Part shown: positions 7,753 to 18,100 of the stretch, one piece after another
Layout: each line of letters opens with the position of its first letter
Numbering within the stretch: the stretch's first letter is position 1
Source of the DNA: Flavobacterium sp.
Lineage (GTDB): Bacteria > Bacteroidota > Bacteroidia > Flavobacteriales > Flavobacteriaceae
Length of the DNA: 64,000 nt
Direction: 5' to 3'
NCBI RefSeq assembly: GCF_027484705.1
Contig: NZ_JAIXSL010000010.1
Location: 62,001 to 126,000 of the forward strand
Notes under the pieces: model-generated
Told to the model about the DNA's origin: nothing
Databases searched by the model: none
Seen by the model: the letters and a program-made list of their open reading frames with translations, nothing else
Program-made: the position numbers and the translations under genes

Positions 7753-7947
7753 TGTAAATGCTTTGTTTTTTGAAAGCGCTAAACTAAACAAAACCAATGC
7801 ATCATCAAGGAAAAGATATAAACAGTAAGGTTTGTTTTGGTGAATAAAACAGGCACACCATTCATTACAAAGCAGTTACTGAAATCTGATTCCACCATTT
7901 CATTTGAAAAAATCATTACTTTTATGCTTCGCAAAAAAAAGAAACTC

Positions 7948-9228
7948 ATGAAAACAAGATTATCGCTATTCATTGTATTGCTTACGAATCTTACCCTATT
8001 CGCACAACCTGTTTGGCATGAAGTACTTGCTACATCAAGTGGCGGAAGGTATGATGATGTCTTTTTCCTGAATCCGAATTTAGGCTGGGCTGCAGGAAGT
8101 GGCGGTTACGTATACAAAACAACGGACGGCGGAGCCCATTGGAACGAACAACTGTTCCTAAATGATGCCTATATCAGAAATATTGAATTCTTAAACGAAA
8201 ATGTTGGATTTCTGGGCATTTTACAAGGCAAATTATACAAAACCATAAATGGAGGAACCACCTGGACTTTGGTTTCAGATATTATTCCTCCCAATTCCGT
8301 GAACACGGCGATCAACAATGATGTGATTTGCGGCATGGATGCAATTGGAACCCATACCATATATGGCTGTGGCGCTTATTTTGGCCCTGCTTACGTCATA
8401 AAATCAATCGATAGCGGCGCAACCTGGCAATATATTGACATGAGCGCTTATGCGGAAAGTCTCGTAGAAATTATGTTTGTGGATGAAAATACTGGTTTTG
8501 CATCTGGAGGCAATTCGAACGGCGGGATTATTTTAAAAACTACGGATGGCGGGACTTCATGGACAGAAATTTACCATACCGGAATCAACGGGGAATATGT
8601 GTGGAAATTGCAACGCTTATTTTCCAAGCCTGATGTCTTATTCGGATCGGTGGAATCTATATCGCCACTCAATGGGAAACTTCTGAAATCTGTCGATGGC
8701 GGGCAAAACTGGGTATCGAAAGAAGTGCCCGATACCGATATTCAGGCAGTAGGATTCATCTCTGAAACCCACGGCTGGATGGGCGGACATCACACCGGAT
8801 TTCTCGAAACTTTTGACAGTGGCGAAACCTGGACCAACACCGGATTCGGTGGAAGCCTTAACCGCATTCAGGTATTCAATGAAAATCTGGTGTATTGCTC
8901 GGGAACGGAAATTTATAAATTCTCGGATGAAAATCTCGGCACCCAGAACTTCAACCCCAATACAGAACGCGAAAGGCTCGAAGTAACGATTGCGCCGAAT
9001 CCGGTAGAAAATCAATTGGAGTTTTCAGTGAATTTTAAAACCGACGATCACATCATTTTAAGGTTGTTTGATGTCAACGGAAAAATGCTTCAGGAATTCA
9101 AAAGAGAAGTGATTTCGGCAGCAGCCAAAAAGAATTACAGTTTCCCGTTTCCTTATCCGGCAGGAACTTATTATCTGAACCTGCACAATGACACCGGTGG
9201 ACAATCTGAAAAATTTATAAAAAAGTAG
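7948..9228 (+). CDS. T9SS type A protein with YCF48/BNR-like beta-propeller
   Basis: Start at ATG 7948 gives signal peptide MKTRLSLFIVLLTNLTLFAQ; the frame is open further upstream but that part is not signal-like. The body is a beta-propeller of repeats with the BNR/YCF48 signature: W-A-A-G-S-G-G-Y-V-Y-K-T-T-D-G-G-A-H-W, LYKTINGGTTW, LKTTDGGTSW, LKSVDGGQNW and SGETWTNTG. The last ~80 residues are a T9SS type A sorting domain (IAPNPVENQLEF, LRLFDVNGKML, PAGTYYLNL, ending FIKK), so the protein should be secreted or attached to the surface. Its role is unknown. Its stop lies one base from the stop of the convergent next gene. Confidence 0.85.
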   Translation: MKTRLSLFIVLLTNLTLFAQPVWHEVLATSSGGRYDDVFFLNPNLGWAAGSGGYVYKTTDGGAHWNEQLFLNDAYIRNIEFLNENVGFLGILQGKLYKTINGGTTWTLVSDIIPPNSVNTAINNDVICGMDAIGTHTIYGCGAYFGPAYVIKSIDSGATWQYIDMSAYAESLVEIMFVDENTGFASGGNSNGGIILKTTDGGTSWTEIYHTGINGEYVWKLQRLFSKPDVLFGSVESISPLNGKLLKSVDGGQNWVSKEVPDTDIQAVGFISETHGWMGGHHTGFLETFDSGETWTNTGFGGSLNRIQVFNENLVYCSGTEIYKFSDENLGTQNFNPNTERERLEVTIAPNPVENQLEFSVNFKTDDHIILRLFDVNGKMLQEFKREVISAAAKKNYSFPFPYPAGTYYLNLHNDTGGQSEKFIKK

Positions 9229-9229
9229 G

Positions 9230-10474
9230 TTACTGTTTGCTGAATTTCAACCTGCGGCTATTCCCGTTTTGATTGATTTCAAGTACATAAATTCCGGTTT
9301 CAAAAGACGTGACATCCAAAATCAAAGTTGCAGTATTTGGGTTTCCTTTTTTCAAAATCAATTGTCCTAAACCGTTGTAAACACTGATGATTGAGTTTGC
9401 CACAGCATTTCCTGAAACTGTCAAAAGGTTGGAAGTCGGATTCGGATACAGATCGATTTTATCAGCCAATTCAAATGGATCATTCGACAAAGGCGTACAA
9501 GTTCCCGCCGCATCAAAAGGATTGAACCAACGCAACGCATCCTGTCGTATCGTAGACGCCTCATTACTCTCAACATCACGGCACAACCAAGCCGTTAAAG
9601 CTCCGGTTTGCTGGCATTTTGGAGTTAAGGCAAATCCTTCGACATTGTCATTGTTGCCAGACGGATTGGGAATATTATATTCGTTTGTAGCCGTAAATTT
9701 TCGGTCGCTTCCTACGATGGCGGAAGATAAATCGGTTACTTCTAAAGTATTGGAACCTGAAATATTGTGCAAAATATACATCAATCCCGTACTTCGGTCA
9801 AACGATAAATCACAGCTTTCTTCCTGATTGGTTTTGTATTTCCCAACGTAAGCAAAATCGTTGTTGGTATTAGGATTCACATCAAAAACCCAGACATAAC
9901 CACCGTCCTGATGCGCGACGAAAAACAATCCGCCCAAGCCTTTCACTGAAGTATACAATTGTCCGGTTGCTTGGCTGACAAATCCAATAGAAGTTAAAAA
10001 ACTGTCAGGAATGAATACGATGCCTTCAGGCCCGGTGTTTCCGGTATCTTCCATCGGCGAAGGCGCGTTGAGCAGTTTCCAGTGCTTGAATTCCGTTACG
10101 GTTGAAAAATTAGTGGTATGGGTATAGCGTCTGATTTCGTAGTTGTTTTCATCCATCGTATAGAATTCATTCGCCGCTAAATTCGCTTGCGTAATGCCTT
10201 CCGGTCCGCCGACAATCGTTTTGTTTGCGATTTGCGTGAACGTATTGCTTGTTGTATTCCATTGCAAAACCCTGATGTGTCCATCGCCTTGAACCGCATA
10301 CAAGCGATTGTTCGTCGGGTTGAAATGCAATCCGCTCAAATCCGTAATTCCGGCGGCATCCATCGTATTGGTCAGATTGATTCCTAATGACCAAGGCGTG
10401 CCAGGCCAACTTTGAGCTTGCACAACTGAAATCGATACCAAAAAAAAAACACAACAATAATTAAGAATTCGCAT
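9230..10474 (-). CDS. T9SS type A protein with SdiA-regulated-like beta-propeller
   Basis: Signal peptide (CCVFFLVSISVVQAQ), then a propeller-like region with DLSGLHFNPTNNRLYAVQG, GPEGITQA, GPEGIVFIPD, CDLSFDRSTGLMYILHN and NVEGFALTP. These alternating G-P-E-G-I and L-S-x-L-x-F motifs resemble SdiA-regulated and phytase-like propellers. The C-terminus is a type A sorting domain (IDLYPNPTSNLLTV, GLGQLILKKG, ETGIYVLEI, RLKFSKQ). It starts 14 bases after the stop of the upstream phosphatase gene on the same strand, so the two are probably co-transcribed. A role in phosphate-ester scavenging is only suggested by that neighbour. Confidence 0.8.
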   Translation of the reverse strand: MRILNYCCVFFLVSISVVQAQSWPGTPWSLGINLTNTMDAAGITDLSGLHFNPTNNRLYAVQGDGHIRVLQWNTTSNTFTQIANKTIVGGPEGITQANLAANEFYTMDENNYEIRRYTHTTNFSTVTEFKHWKLLNAPSPMEDTGNTGPEGIVFIPDSFLTSIGFVSQATGQLYTSVKGLGGLFFVAHQDGGYVWVFDVNPNTNNDFAYVGKYKTNQEESCDLSFDRSTGLMYILHNISGSNTLEVTDLSSAIVGSDRKFTATNEYNIPNPSGNNDNVEGFALTPKCQQTGALTAWLCRDVESNEASTIRQDALRWFNPFDAAGTCTPLSNDPFELADKIDLYPNPTSNLLTVSGNAVANSIISVYNGLGQLILKKGNPNTATLILDVTSFETGIYVLEINQNGNSRRLKFSKQ

Positions 10475-10488
10475 AAATCAGTTTGATA

Positions 10489-12108
10489 TTAATGAGTATC
10501 TAGAATCTCGGTGAGCACATGAGCTTCCGTACCATTGGGCAAAGTGATTCCTATTTTTTGAGCGATGGTCGGCGCAATTTCAGTAATGACTTTCCTGTCA
10601 GAAGTGTTTCCGGGTTTGATGTTCCAGCCGTAGAAAATGAGCGGTACGTGCGTGTCATAACTGTAAGTCGTTCCGTGGGAAGTTCCTGTCGCGCCATATT
10701 CGATATAAGCCGGTTTATCAATCAGTACCAAGTCGCCATTTTGCGTCACGTCATAACCTCTGGCGATGCAATGCAAGTGAAAATCGTTGCCATTGTCGGC
10801 CAGAATTTCTTCTTCGGTGTAAACGCGTTTGACTTGTTCCTGTGTCATCAGATAAGCTTTGAAAGATTGTTTAACTGAATTCAGATCAAGATTCTTAACT
10901 TTGATTTTATCGCAGTTCAGAAATACGTTGAAGTTCGAATAGTTGAGCAACAGATCTTCCCCAAAAGTATCCGTCGAGAATTTTCGCAAGCCTTTTACGA
11001 TTTCTTTAGGTTCAATCGGTTGCACATTATACTTGTTATCCGACAGAAATTTAGCATTTTCAGCTCCGGCATGGTCAGCAGTCAGAAACAATAAATAATT
11101 GTCTTTGCCCACAGTTTTATCGAGGTAATTCAGAAAATCTGCAATGGTCAAATCGAGTCGAAGATAAGTATCTTCAAGTTCCATCGAGCGCGGACCCAAA
11201 ATATGTCCGACATAATCGGTTGATGAAAAACTCACCGTTAAGAAATCCGTAATGTCGTCTTTGCCGAGCTGTTCTTTTTCAATCGCACGCTTGGCGAAAA
11301 GTTCGAGCAGATCGTTTCCGAAAGGCGTCGAACGGATTACGCCAGCATCGTTCTTTTCATACATGCTTTTGAGATCGTACGGAAATACCGGTTTATCGGC
11401 TTTGTATAATTTCCCTTCATACGGATTATCATCGGCCAAACTTTCGTCGTAAGCCGCGGCTGGTTTTAGCAATTCCCATGGTTTGTTAAGGTAAGTTTCG
11501 TAGTTTTTCTCCTTGTTGAAATCATTAACCCAATCCGGCAACGCGGTTCCGTAAAAAGTGCTCGAAATGAAACTTCCGGTTTTGCTGTACCAAAATGCCC
11601 AGTTCGCAAAATGTCCAGCTGGCAATATCGCGCCACGGTCTTTAAGGCTCATGCCGATGACTTTGCCTCTGAAGTTGGTCGATAAGCGCAGTTCGTCTGT
11701 AATGGTAGTCGACAATAAATTCTTAGGCGACATTTTTCCTTCTTCTTTAGAACCGTTGCCCAATGTTTCGACCGCGTCATCGTCGGTACAATAGCGTTCT
11801 TTTCCTGTAGTTCGGCTAAACCATTCGTTGCCCACGATACCGTGAATGGCTGGCGTGGTTCCTGTGTAAATCGAAGCATGTCCTGGAGCCGTATAAGTCG
11901 GTAAGTAATTGTAATGCGTATTGCTGAACGTATGTCCTTGATTCATCAAACGTTTGAAACCATTGTTTGAAAAATCGCCCGAAAAGCGGTACAAGTATTC
12001 CATTTTCATCTGATCGACGACGATGCCGACCACGAGTTTTGGGCGTTGTTGCTGCGCAAAAGTTGCATACACCGACAGAAACATTAAAGCAAAAAGTACT
12101 TTTCTCAT
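10489..12108 (-). CDS. pafA: PafA-type alkaline phosphatase
   Basis: Secreted metal-dependent phosphatase of the alkaline phosphatase superfamily (type I phosphodiesterase/PafA). It has a signal peptide (LFALMFLSVYATFAQ), first metal motif VVGIVVDQMKMEYL, and the probable Thr nucleophile in PTYTAPGHASIYTG (T73, the position of T79 in the Elizabethkingia enzyme). Further metal ligands are in TADHAGAENAKFL and in GTSHGTTYSYDTHVPLI. The 539-residue length is normal. In Flavobacteriaceae PafA releases phosphate from diverse organic phosphates in the periplasm, independently of phosphate repression. A propeller protein gene follows by 14 bases. Confidence 0.9.
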   Translation of the reverse strand: MRKVLFALMFLSVYATFAQQQRPKLVVGIVVDQMKMEYLYRFSGDFSNNGFKRLMNQGHTFSNTHYNYLPTYTAPGHASIYTGTTPAIHGIVGNEWFSRTTGKERYCTDDDAVETLGNGSKEEGKMSPKNLLSTTITDELRLSTNFRGKVIGMSLKDRGAILPAGHFANWAFWYSKTGSFISSTFYGTALPDWVNDFNKEKNYETYLNKPWELLKPAAAYDESLADDNPYEGKLYKADKPVFPYDLKSMYEKNDAGVIRSTPFGNDLLELFAKRAIEKEQLGKDDITDFLTVSFSSTDYVGHILGPRSMELEDTYLRLDLTIADFLNYLDKTVGKDNYLLFLTADHAGAENAKFLSDNKYNVQPIEPKEIVKGLRKFSTDTFGEDLLLNYSNFNVFLNCDKIKVKNLDLNSVKQSFKAYLMTQEQVKRVYTEEEILADNGNDFHLHCIARGYDVTQNGDLVLIDKPAYIEYGATGTSHGTTYSYDTHVPLIFYGWNIKPGNTSDRKVITEIAPTIAQKIGITLPNGTEAHVLTEILDTH

Positions 12109-12135
12109 AAGCTAAGACTGAAAATTAACCGCTTA

Positions 12136-12143
12136 CAAATATA
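12136..12143 (-). promoter_or_regulatory. Putative -7 box of pafA operon
   Basis: Minus strand reads TATATTTG, an exact TAnnTTTG match, 28 bases before the pafA ATG. No strong -33 element is visible. Confidence 0.55.
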
Positions 12144-12206
12144 AGGTTCTAAAATCGGAAGCCCGAAAAATAAAACACAATTTGTTGATTCCTTTACATT
12201 GAAACA

Positions 12207-12236
12207 AAAAAAAAATGCCACTATCCCTAGTGGCAT
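12207..12236 (-). terminator. Terminator of the adhesin-SprF-OmpA operon
   Basis: Perfect 9-bp stem ATGCCACTA (12215-12223) and TAGTGGCAT (12228-12236) with a 4-base loop, followed on the minus strand by a run of at least eight T. It lies just after the OmpA gene stop at 12256. Confidence 0.92.
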
Positions 12237-12255
12237 CTTTAACCCAATAAAATAA

Positions 12256-14136
12256 CTATTTCAAAATTATAAACTCACAACGTCGGTTGATGGAATGTTC
12301 CTGTTCGGTACAGCTGTTTCCACATCTTACTAAAGGAACCGTTTCTCCGAATCCTTTGTAACGGAGGCGTTTCCTTTTGATGCCGTTCTTCACGAGATAC
12401 TCTAAAGTCGAGGCAGCCCGTTTGTTTGAAAGCATCATATTATAAGTATCGGTCGCACGCGAATCGGTGTGTGCGCCAATCTCGATTTCCATTTCCGGGT
12501 ATTTCTTCAATAAATCTACTAAGACATTTAAGATTCTTTCCGCGTCAGATTTGATATCCCATTTGTTAAGATCGAAATAGATGTTTTCCAAAACAATCTG
12601 CACTTTTCCATCCTGACGTTTGGTGATGATTTCTTCGGCATCGTCGTAACATTCCATGAAAAGTTCGATGGTGTAACGCAGTTTTCCGTCTTCATTGGTC
12701 ATGAATTCTTCGCTGTGCGGAATGTAGAAATCACGCATGGCTTCAATCCTGTACTTTTTGTTCGGCTCGGTCGCAAACACATAATCTGCTTCTGCGCCGA
12801 CAACCATTTGCCCGATCAGGATGTTGTTTTCATCATACAACGACACCAAAGTTCCCGGCAATAGGTTTTGAGTGTTTTTATCTTTGACCTCACCTTCAAC
12901 GACGTAACGTTCTTCGTTTTCCGTTCTGGTGAAACTGTATAAAGCATCGCCGATTTTTCTATTGGAAGAAAAGTAACCCAGATTTCTTTTTTCGTCAACC
13001 ACATAGCTGAAATCGTCCATGTTACTGTTGATGGTTTCCCCTAAATTCAGCGGTTTGGCAAATGGTCCGCCATTAAGCGATTTGCTCATGAAAATGTCCA
13101 GTCCACCCATGCCTTGATGTCCGTCAGAAGCAAAATATAAAATACTTCCGTCATTCGAAATTTCGGGGAATTGTTCGCGGTGCATCGTATTCACGGCATT
13201 GCCTAAATTAACTGGCGTTCCGTAAGTTCCGTCTTCATTCACGTCAACCACAAAAAGGTCAAACGAACCTAAAGTTCCTGGCATATCGCTCGAGAAATAT
13301 AGTTTCTTACCGTCTTTGGTCAGCACAGGATGTTCAGTAGAATACAAATCGCTGCAGAAAGGCAACGCTTTGATGTTGGTCCACTTGCCATCGACAAATT
13401 CGGCTTTATAGATTTTGATATTCGCAATCTTCTCGTCGCCTATTTTTACTTTTTTATCGTTGGTTCGGTTGAAATACATGATATGACCATCTTGGCTAAA
13501 CGTGACGGAACTCTCATGCGTTTTAGTATTGATTTCTTTCGGGAAAGGTTCGATGTTGGTCAGCAATCCTTTTGAATTGACTTCAGCGCTGAACAGGTCG
13601 AGATACGGTTTTTCATTCCAGCCGAACGATTTGGAATCGGCATTTCTAAGCGACGCAAACGCTACTTTATCGCCGTAGAACGACATTCCAAAATCGCCAT
13701 TGGAAGTGTTTTTCGCCATCGGCTGCACCACATAATTAAACGGCACATTGGTTTTAAGATTGTTGATGAATTTCGGCGTACTGACGTTAAATTTAAGGTA
13801 TTCACTCATGATCTGATCGGCCTTGTCATAATCCGCCATTCCCAACAACGAATGGGCATATTTGAAATAATATTCCGGATTGAGCGTGTCTTTTTTATAG
13901 GTCAGGAATAACTTTCCGTAAGCGCGGACGGCTTCCTTCATTTGGGAATTGTTGTAATAGCAATCGCCTAAATTCTGAAGCACATTTCTATTTTCACCAA
14001 GCTGCTCGTACATTTCGGCGGCTTTCACATAAGATCGCTTGGCGAACAATGCATTGGCTTTCTTCTCGCTTCCTTTTTGGGCAAACAGCGAAAGATTGAA
14101 ACAAAGTATTAAAAGTATAAAATAGTGTTTTCTCAT
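12256..14136 (-). CDS. OmpA family protein with TPR, PD40 propeller and CRD domains (PorE-like)
   Basis: Signal peptide ending LFAQ, then TPR-like helices (ANALFAKRSYVKAAEMYEQLG), a WD40/PD40 propeller (VTFSQDGHIMYFN, LTKDGKKLYFSSDMPG, ISNDGSILYFASDG, GGLDIFMS), a carboxypeptidase-regulatory-like domain (VEGEVKDKNTQNLLPGT), and a C-terminal OmpA peptidoglycan-binding domain (NIYFDLNKWDI, IEIGAHTDSR, LSNKRA, INRRCEF). This TPR-propeller-CRD-OmpA order is that of PorE of the P. gingivalis type IX system, though here no lipobox is seen. It lies 11 bases after the PorP/SprF gene and is the last gene of the operon. I infer that it anchors the SprF-type protein to peptidoglycan. Confidence 0.85.
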   Translation of the reverse strand: MRKHYFILLILCFNLSLFAQKGSEKKANALFAKRSYVKAAEMYEQLGENRNVLQNLGDCYYNNSQMKEAVRAYGKLFLTYKKDTLNPEYYFKYAHSLLGMADYDKADQIMSEYLKFNVSTPKFINNLKTNVPFNYVVQPMAKNTSNGDFGMSFYGDKVAFASLRNADSKSFGWNEKPYLDLFSAEVNSKGLLTNIEPFPKEINTKTHESSVTFSQDGHIMYFNRTNDKKVKIGDEKIANIKIYKAEFVDGKWTNIKALPFCSDLYSTEHPVLTKDGKKLYFSSDMPGTLGSFDLFVVDVNEDGTYGTPVNLGNAVNTMHREQFPEISNDGSILYFASDGHQGMGGLDIFMSKSLNGGPFAKPLNLGETINSNMDDFSYVVDEKRNLGYFSSNRKIGDALYSFTRTENEERYVVEGEVKDKNTQNLLPGTLVSLYDENNILIGQMVVGAEADYVFATEPNKKYRIEAMRDFYIPHSEEFMTNEDGKLRYTIELFMECYDDAEEIITKRQDGKVQIVLENIYFDLNKWDIKSDAERILNVLVDLLKKYPEMEIEIGAHTDSRATDTYNMMLSNKRAASTLEYLVKNGIKRKRLRYKGFGETVPLVRCGNSCTEQEHSINRRCEFIILK

Positions 14137-14147
14137 TTTTTTCGTTG

Positions 14148-15095
14148 TTAGAAGAACCTTGGTGATTTTTCGTAGCCTTTAGATGAAAGATTCGAGGTGT
14201 CCAAATCAAACAATAAAAATATTTCGTGCGAACCTGAATTGAAATTACCCAGGTTACTCAATGTGTAATCGTAAGAATAACCGATGCGTAAATTCGGTGT
14301 AATGGAGAAAGCAACCAAGCCACTCACAGCATCATCCACGCGATAACCGGCACCCAATTCGAATTGGTTGTCAAATAAGAAATTGGCGGTCAAATCCATC
14401 GATAATGGCGCACCTGAAACGGCTTTGGTCATAAACGCCGGTTTGAATTTGGTGTTCGGACTCAAATCGAAAACATAACCTCCGGTGAAGAAATAGTGTA
14501 TTTCTTCTACGCCGGTTGCTTTGATGCCATTTTTAGTTTCGAGGTGTTTCGTCGTTAATAAATTAGGAGCCGACAAACCTATGTAATAATGGTCGCTGAA
14601 GTAAAATGCTCCTGCACCAACATTCGGGAAGGTCTCGTTGATGTTTTTAGAAAAGGCTTCATCTGGTGTGGTATCGGTATATTGGAAACCACCAAAATCC
14701 GCATCAAAAAGCGTGACGCCGGCTTTAAGTCCGAACGATAATTTATTGTTTGGCGAAACCGGAATCACGTAAGCTGCATCGGCATAAATGTTATTTTCAT
14801 GGACGACATCTCCGATGACATCACTTACGACAGACAATCCTAATTCGATTCTTTTGGCCACCGGCGCATGCACGAATACAGTAGCGGTTTTTGGCGCTCC
14901 TACTACTCCAACCCATTGGGTTCTGTATAATCCACCAGCGTTTATGACACCTTCGTTGTCAGTTGCATAACCCGGATTGATGATGCTCATGTTATACATA
15001 TAATGTGTAAACTGAGGATCCTGTTGCGCTTTTGCCAGAGTAGAAACCAGGAAAATGCCGATAAAAACCAAATATGTAAAACTTCTTTTTTTCAT
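14148..15095 (-). CDS. PorP/SprF family T9SS outer-membrane protein
   Basis: Signal peptide (FIGIFLVSTLAKAQ) followed by the family hallmark QDPQFTHYMYNMSIINPGYA, then a beta-barrel with many alternating strands and aromatic girdle residues, ending LFDLDTSN and KSPRFF. In F. johnsoniae SprF is required for secretion of the adjacent adhesin SprB, and PorP/SprF-like barrels pair with type B C-terminal domains. The gene starts 10 bases after the stop of the giant type B adhesin, so the partnership is very likely. I do not name it sprF because several paralogues exist in a typical flavobacterial genome. Confidence 0.93.
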   Translation of the reverse strand: MKKRSFTYLVFIGIFLVSTLAKAQQDPQFTHYMYNMSIINPGYATDNEGVINAGGLYRTQWVGVVGAPKTATVFVHAPVAKRIELGLSVVSDVIGDVVHENNIYADAAYVIPVSPNNKLSFGLKAGVTLFDADFGGFQYTDTTPDEAFSKNINETFPNVGAGAFYFSDHYYIGLSAPNLLTTKHLETKNGIKATGVEEIHYFFTGGYVFDLSPNTKFKPAFMTKAVSGAPLSMDLTANFLFDNQFELGAGYRVDDAVSGLVAFSITPNLRIGYSYDYTLSNLGNFNSGSHEIFLLFDLDTSNLSSKGYEKSPRFF

Positions 15096-15105
15096 CTTAT
15101 TTCAT

Positions 15106-18100
15106 TTATCTACTTAAATATAGTCGGCCTTGTTTGTCATCCATCACACCGTCATTGTATTGCAGGATGTAAAAATACACGCCGACCGGAACCGTTTTGT
15201 CGCCGAATTTGATACCGCCTTCAGAGGTTGTTCCGTCCCAATTTGGGGTATTGATATCGCCTTTGTAAAGAATATTACCGTAACGGTTAAAGATTTCCAA
15301 TTTAAAGGCTGGATATTTCGTAGTTAAGTTTTTGATTTCAAAAGTATCATTGACGTTATCTCCATTAGGAGAGAATCCGTCAGGAATCAAAATATCATCA
15401 CATGGATCAAGCGTCACCAGAACCGGAAGACGCGTTTCGCTTTCACAACCTGTTGCTGCTTGAATCGCTGCAAAATAAGTAGTCGCATCAACCAATAAAT
15501 CAGTACTTGCGTATGCTGTTCCGCCTGTGTTTGCATTATACCAAACGATGGTTTGCGTTCCTGTAATATTAGCGGTCAAAGTAGCAATCGTTGGGTTGGT
15601 TGGGGCACAGAATTTACTTCCGTTAGGCCCTAACACCGGCGTGTCAACTGCTGTAGACACTTCAAAAGTGAACGGAGCAATGCCAATATTTGCAGTATTA
15701 CAAAGCCCTACGACACCAACAATTTGGGTGATGGTCACCGTGACATTTCCGGCAGTGGTTAAGTCCGCTGCAGGAATCGTAAACGTTCCGGTGCCGCTGA
15801 CTACCGTAACCAAATCAGTATGGGTTGCTGTAGCGGCTCCTGATAAATCGTAGGTGATATTATAACTTCCATCTTGTAAAGGTATTGCCGTTTGGCTCGC
15901 AAGCGTAATTTCATTTGAAGTATTCAAACAAGCCGTTGCCGCTGTCATGACGCCATTCGATAAATCCGGTAATGGGCTTACAATAAACGAAGCATTAGCC
16001 GTTTCCGTCAAATTATTACATCCGCCCGAAAGGTTGACGATGGAGCTAATAGTAAGTGTAAAAGTTGCTGAAGTGCTTAAAGTAGCCGCAGGGATTGTAA
16101 ACTGTCCTGCACCTCCGGCTATTGCAATTACACCAGTGGTGTCTGTATTTGGAGTTCCCGATGGAATGCTGTATACAAATTGATAATTTCCATCGGTTAA
16201 TCCGGTTGCGCCGTTAATAGAAACCACTGCAGGGTTTCCGAAACAAATGTTAGCTATACTCAAATTGGCATTGTCAAGATCAGAAGTCGGTTTGATAATA
16301 AAATCAGCACTCACGTTCGGATTGATTGGCACCGTACACGATGTTGTGGCGTTGGTAATATTCAGGAAGGTAACTCTTGTGGTTCCAGTGTTTGGAATAT
16401 CACTCGCACTGATCGTAAGAATTCCGGTTCCTCCTGAAATGGTTACCGGTGCATTTTGATTGACCAAGATATTGCTGATCGATAAATCATAGTTTAAAAC
16501 ATATGCGCCATCAACCATACCATTGAAAGTGACTGTTACATTATCGCCTTTACAATTTGGCGAAGACACGCTAATATTAGCCGCATCTAAAATTGGATTG
16601 GTCAGTATCGTAAATTGAACCGTAGCAGCATCAGTCCCGCAAGTATTGGTAATCGTATAAGTGTAAGTGTAAGTTGCCGGTGCTAAAGTAGTAACATCAA
16701 CCGTGTTGGTTACGACCTGATTGGTAGCGTCAGTCCAGATGCCTCCGGTTTGCGCTCCGATCAACAAAGAATTCAAATCGAACGTTCCCTGAGAATTGCA
16801 GACATCCTGATTCCCAGCAGACGTTCCCGCATCCGGAATTGGATTCACCGTAACACTAACGATTGCGGAATCATTATCGCACGGATCATTTCCGCTTAAA
16901 GTATAGGTGTAATCTTGCGCAACATCCACTGCAGGGTTAAAAACTCCGGTACCACTTGCTAATGCAGGCGACCATGTTCCTCCCGCTTGAGGCGTACCGT
17001 TAAGGCTTAAAAACAAATCACGTGGTGCATCAGTGATACAGAAAGTAGTGGCTCCATTTGCTCCTGCTTCAGGTCCCTGACGTACAACGACGGTAAGATC
17101 GGCATGATCCGGTGCACAAAATGGATCTCCAACGGTGTAAGTATATACTCCAGATAAATCTACTGAAGGATCAAACATATTTGTGCCGCTCGCTAAAGCA
17201 GGTGACCAAACGCCGCCCGGTTGTGGTGTGCCGCCAAGTCTGGTTGTCAAATCAACTGGAGCAGAATTAGAACAAATGTTGGTGCTGTTATCATCTCCTG
17301 CATCCGGTACTGGATTTACGATAACAGTTACTGTAGCGGTATCATTATCACAAGGAGCATTTCCGCTCAAAGTATAAACATAAACATTGGGCGCATCAAC
17401 AGCAGGATTGAACAGATCGGTTCCACTAGCTAATGCCGGCACCCACGTCCCTCCGGCTTCCGCTAAAGGCCCTAACAATGGAAATAAATTTATTGGGGCA
17501 CTGTTGACACATAAAGTCGTGCTCGCAGGAGCTCCAGCATTTGGACCAACCCTAATGCTAACGGTTACTGTTGCGCTGGCACTTCCGCAAGGCGCTGTAC
17601 CATTAACCGTGTATGTATAGTTTCCAGCTACATCTACAGCTGGATTAAACATATTAGTTCCACTGCTCAAGGCTGGCAACCAAGTTCCTCCGGCTTGAGG
17701 GGTTCCTCCTAAATAAGTCGTTAAATCAACCGGATCAATATTGGAACATAACGGAGCGTTCCCATTCGTTCCTGCATTTGGAGCAGTTACTATCGTAACC
17801 ATCACTAAAGCAGTATCATTAACACATGGTGGTGTTCCGGCTACCGTATAAATATAAGGACCGGCGGCATCAACAGCAGGATTAAAGAAACCTGTTCCGC
17901 TAGCTAAAGGCACGCCAGTAGCACTTGCCCATGTTCCGCCCGGTTGTGCTGATGCTCCTAACAGTAAAAACAAATCCTGAGGCACATCGTTACTGCATAT
18001 ACGAAGATTTGCGTTGCTTCCTGCTGAAGGAGGTTGCGTCACGGTCATCGTGGTCGAACCTGTCAGAGTCTGTGTACAGCTTGGTGGATTGGTCAAAGTA

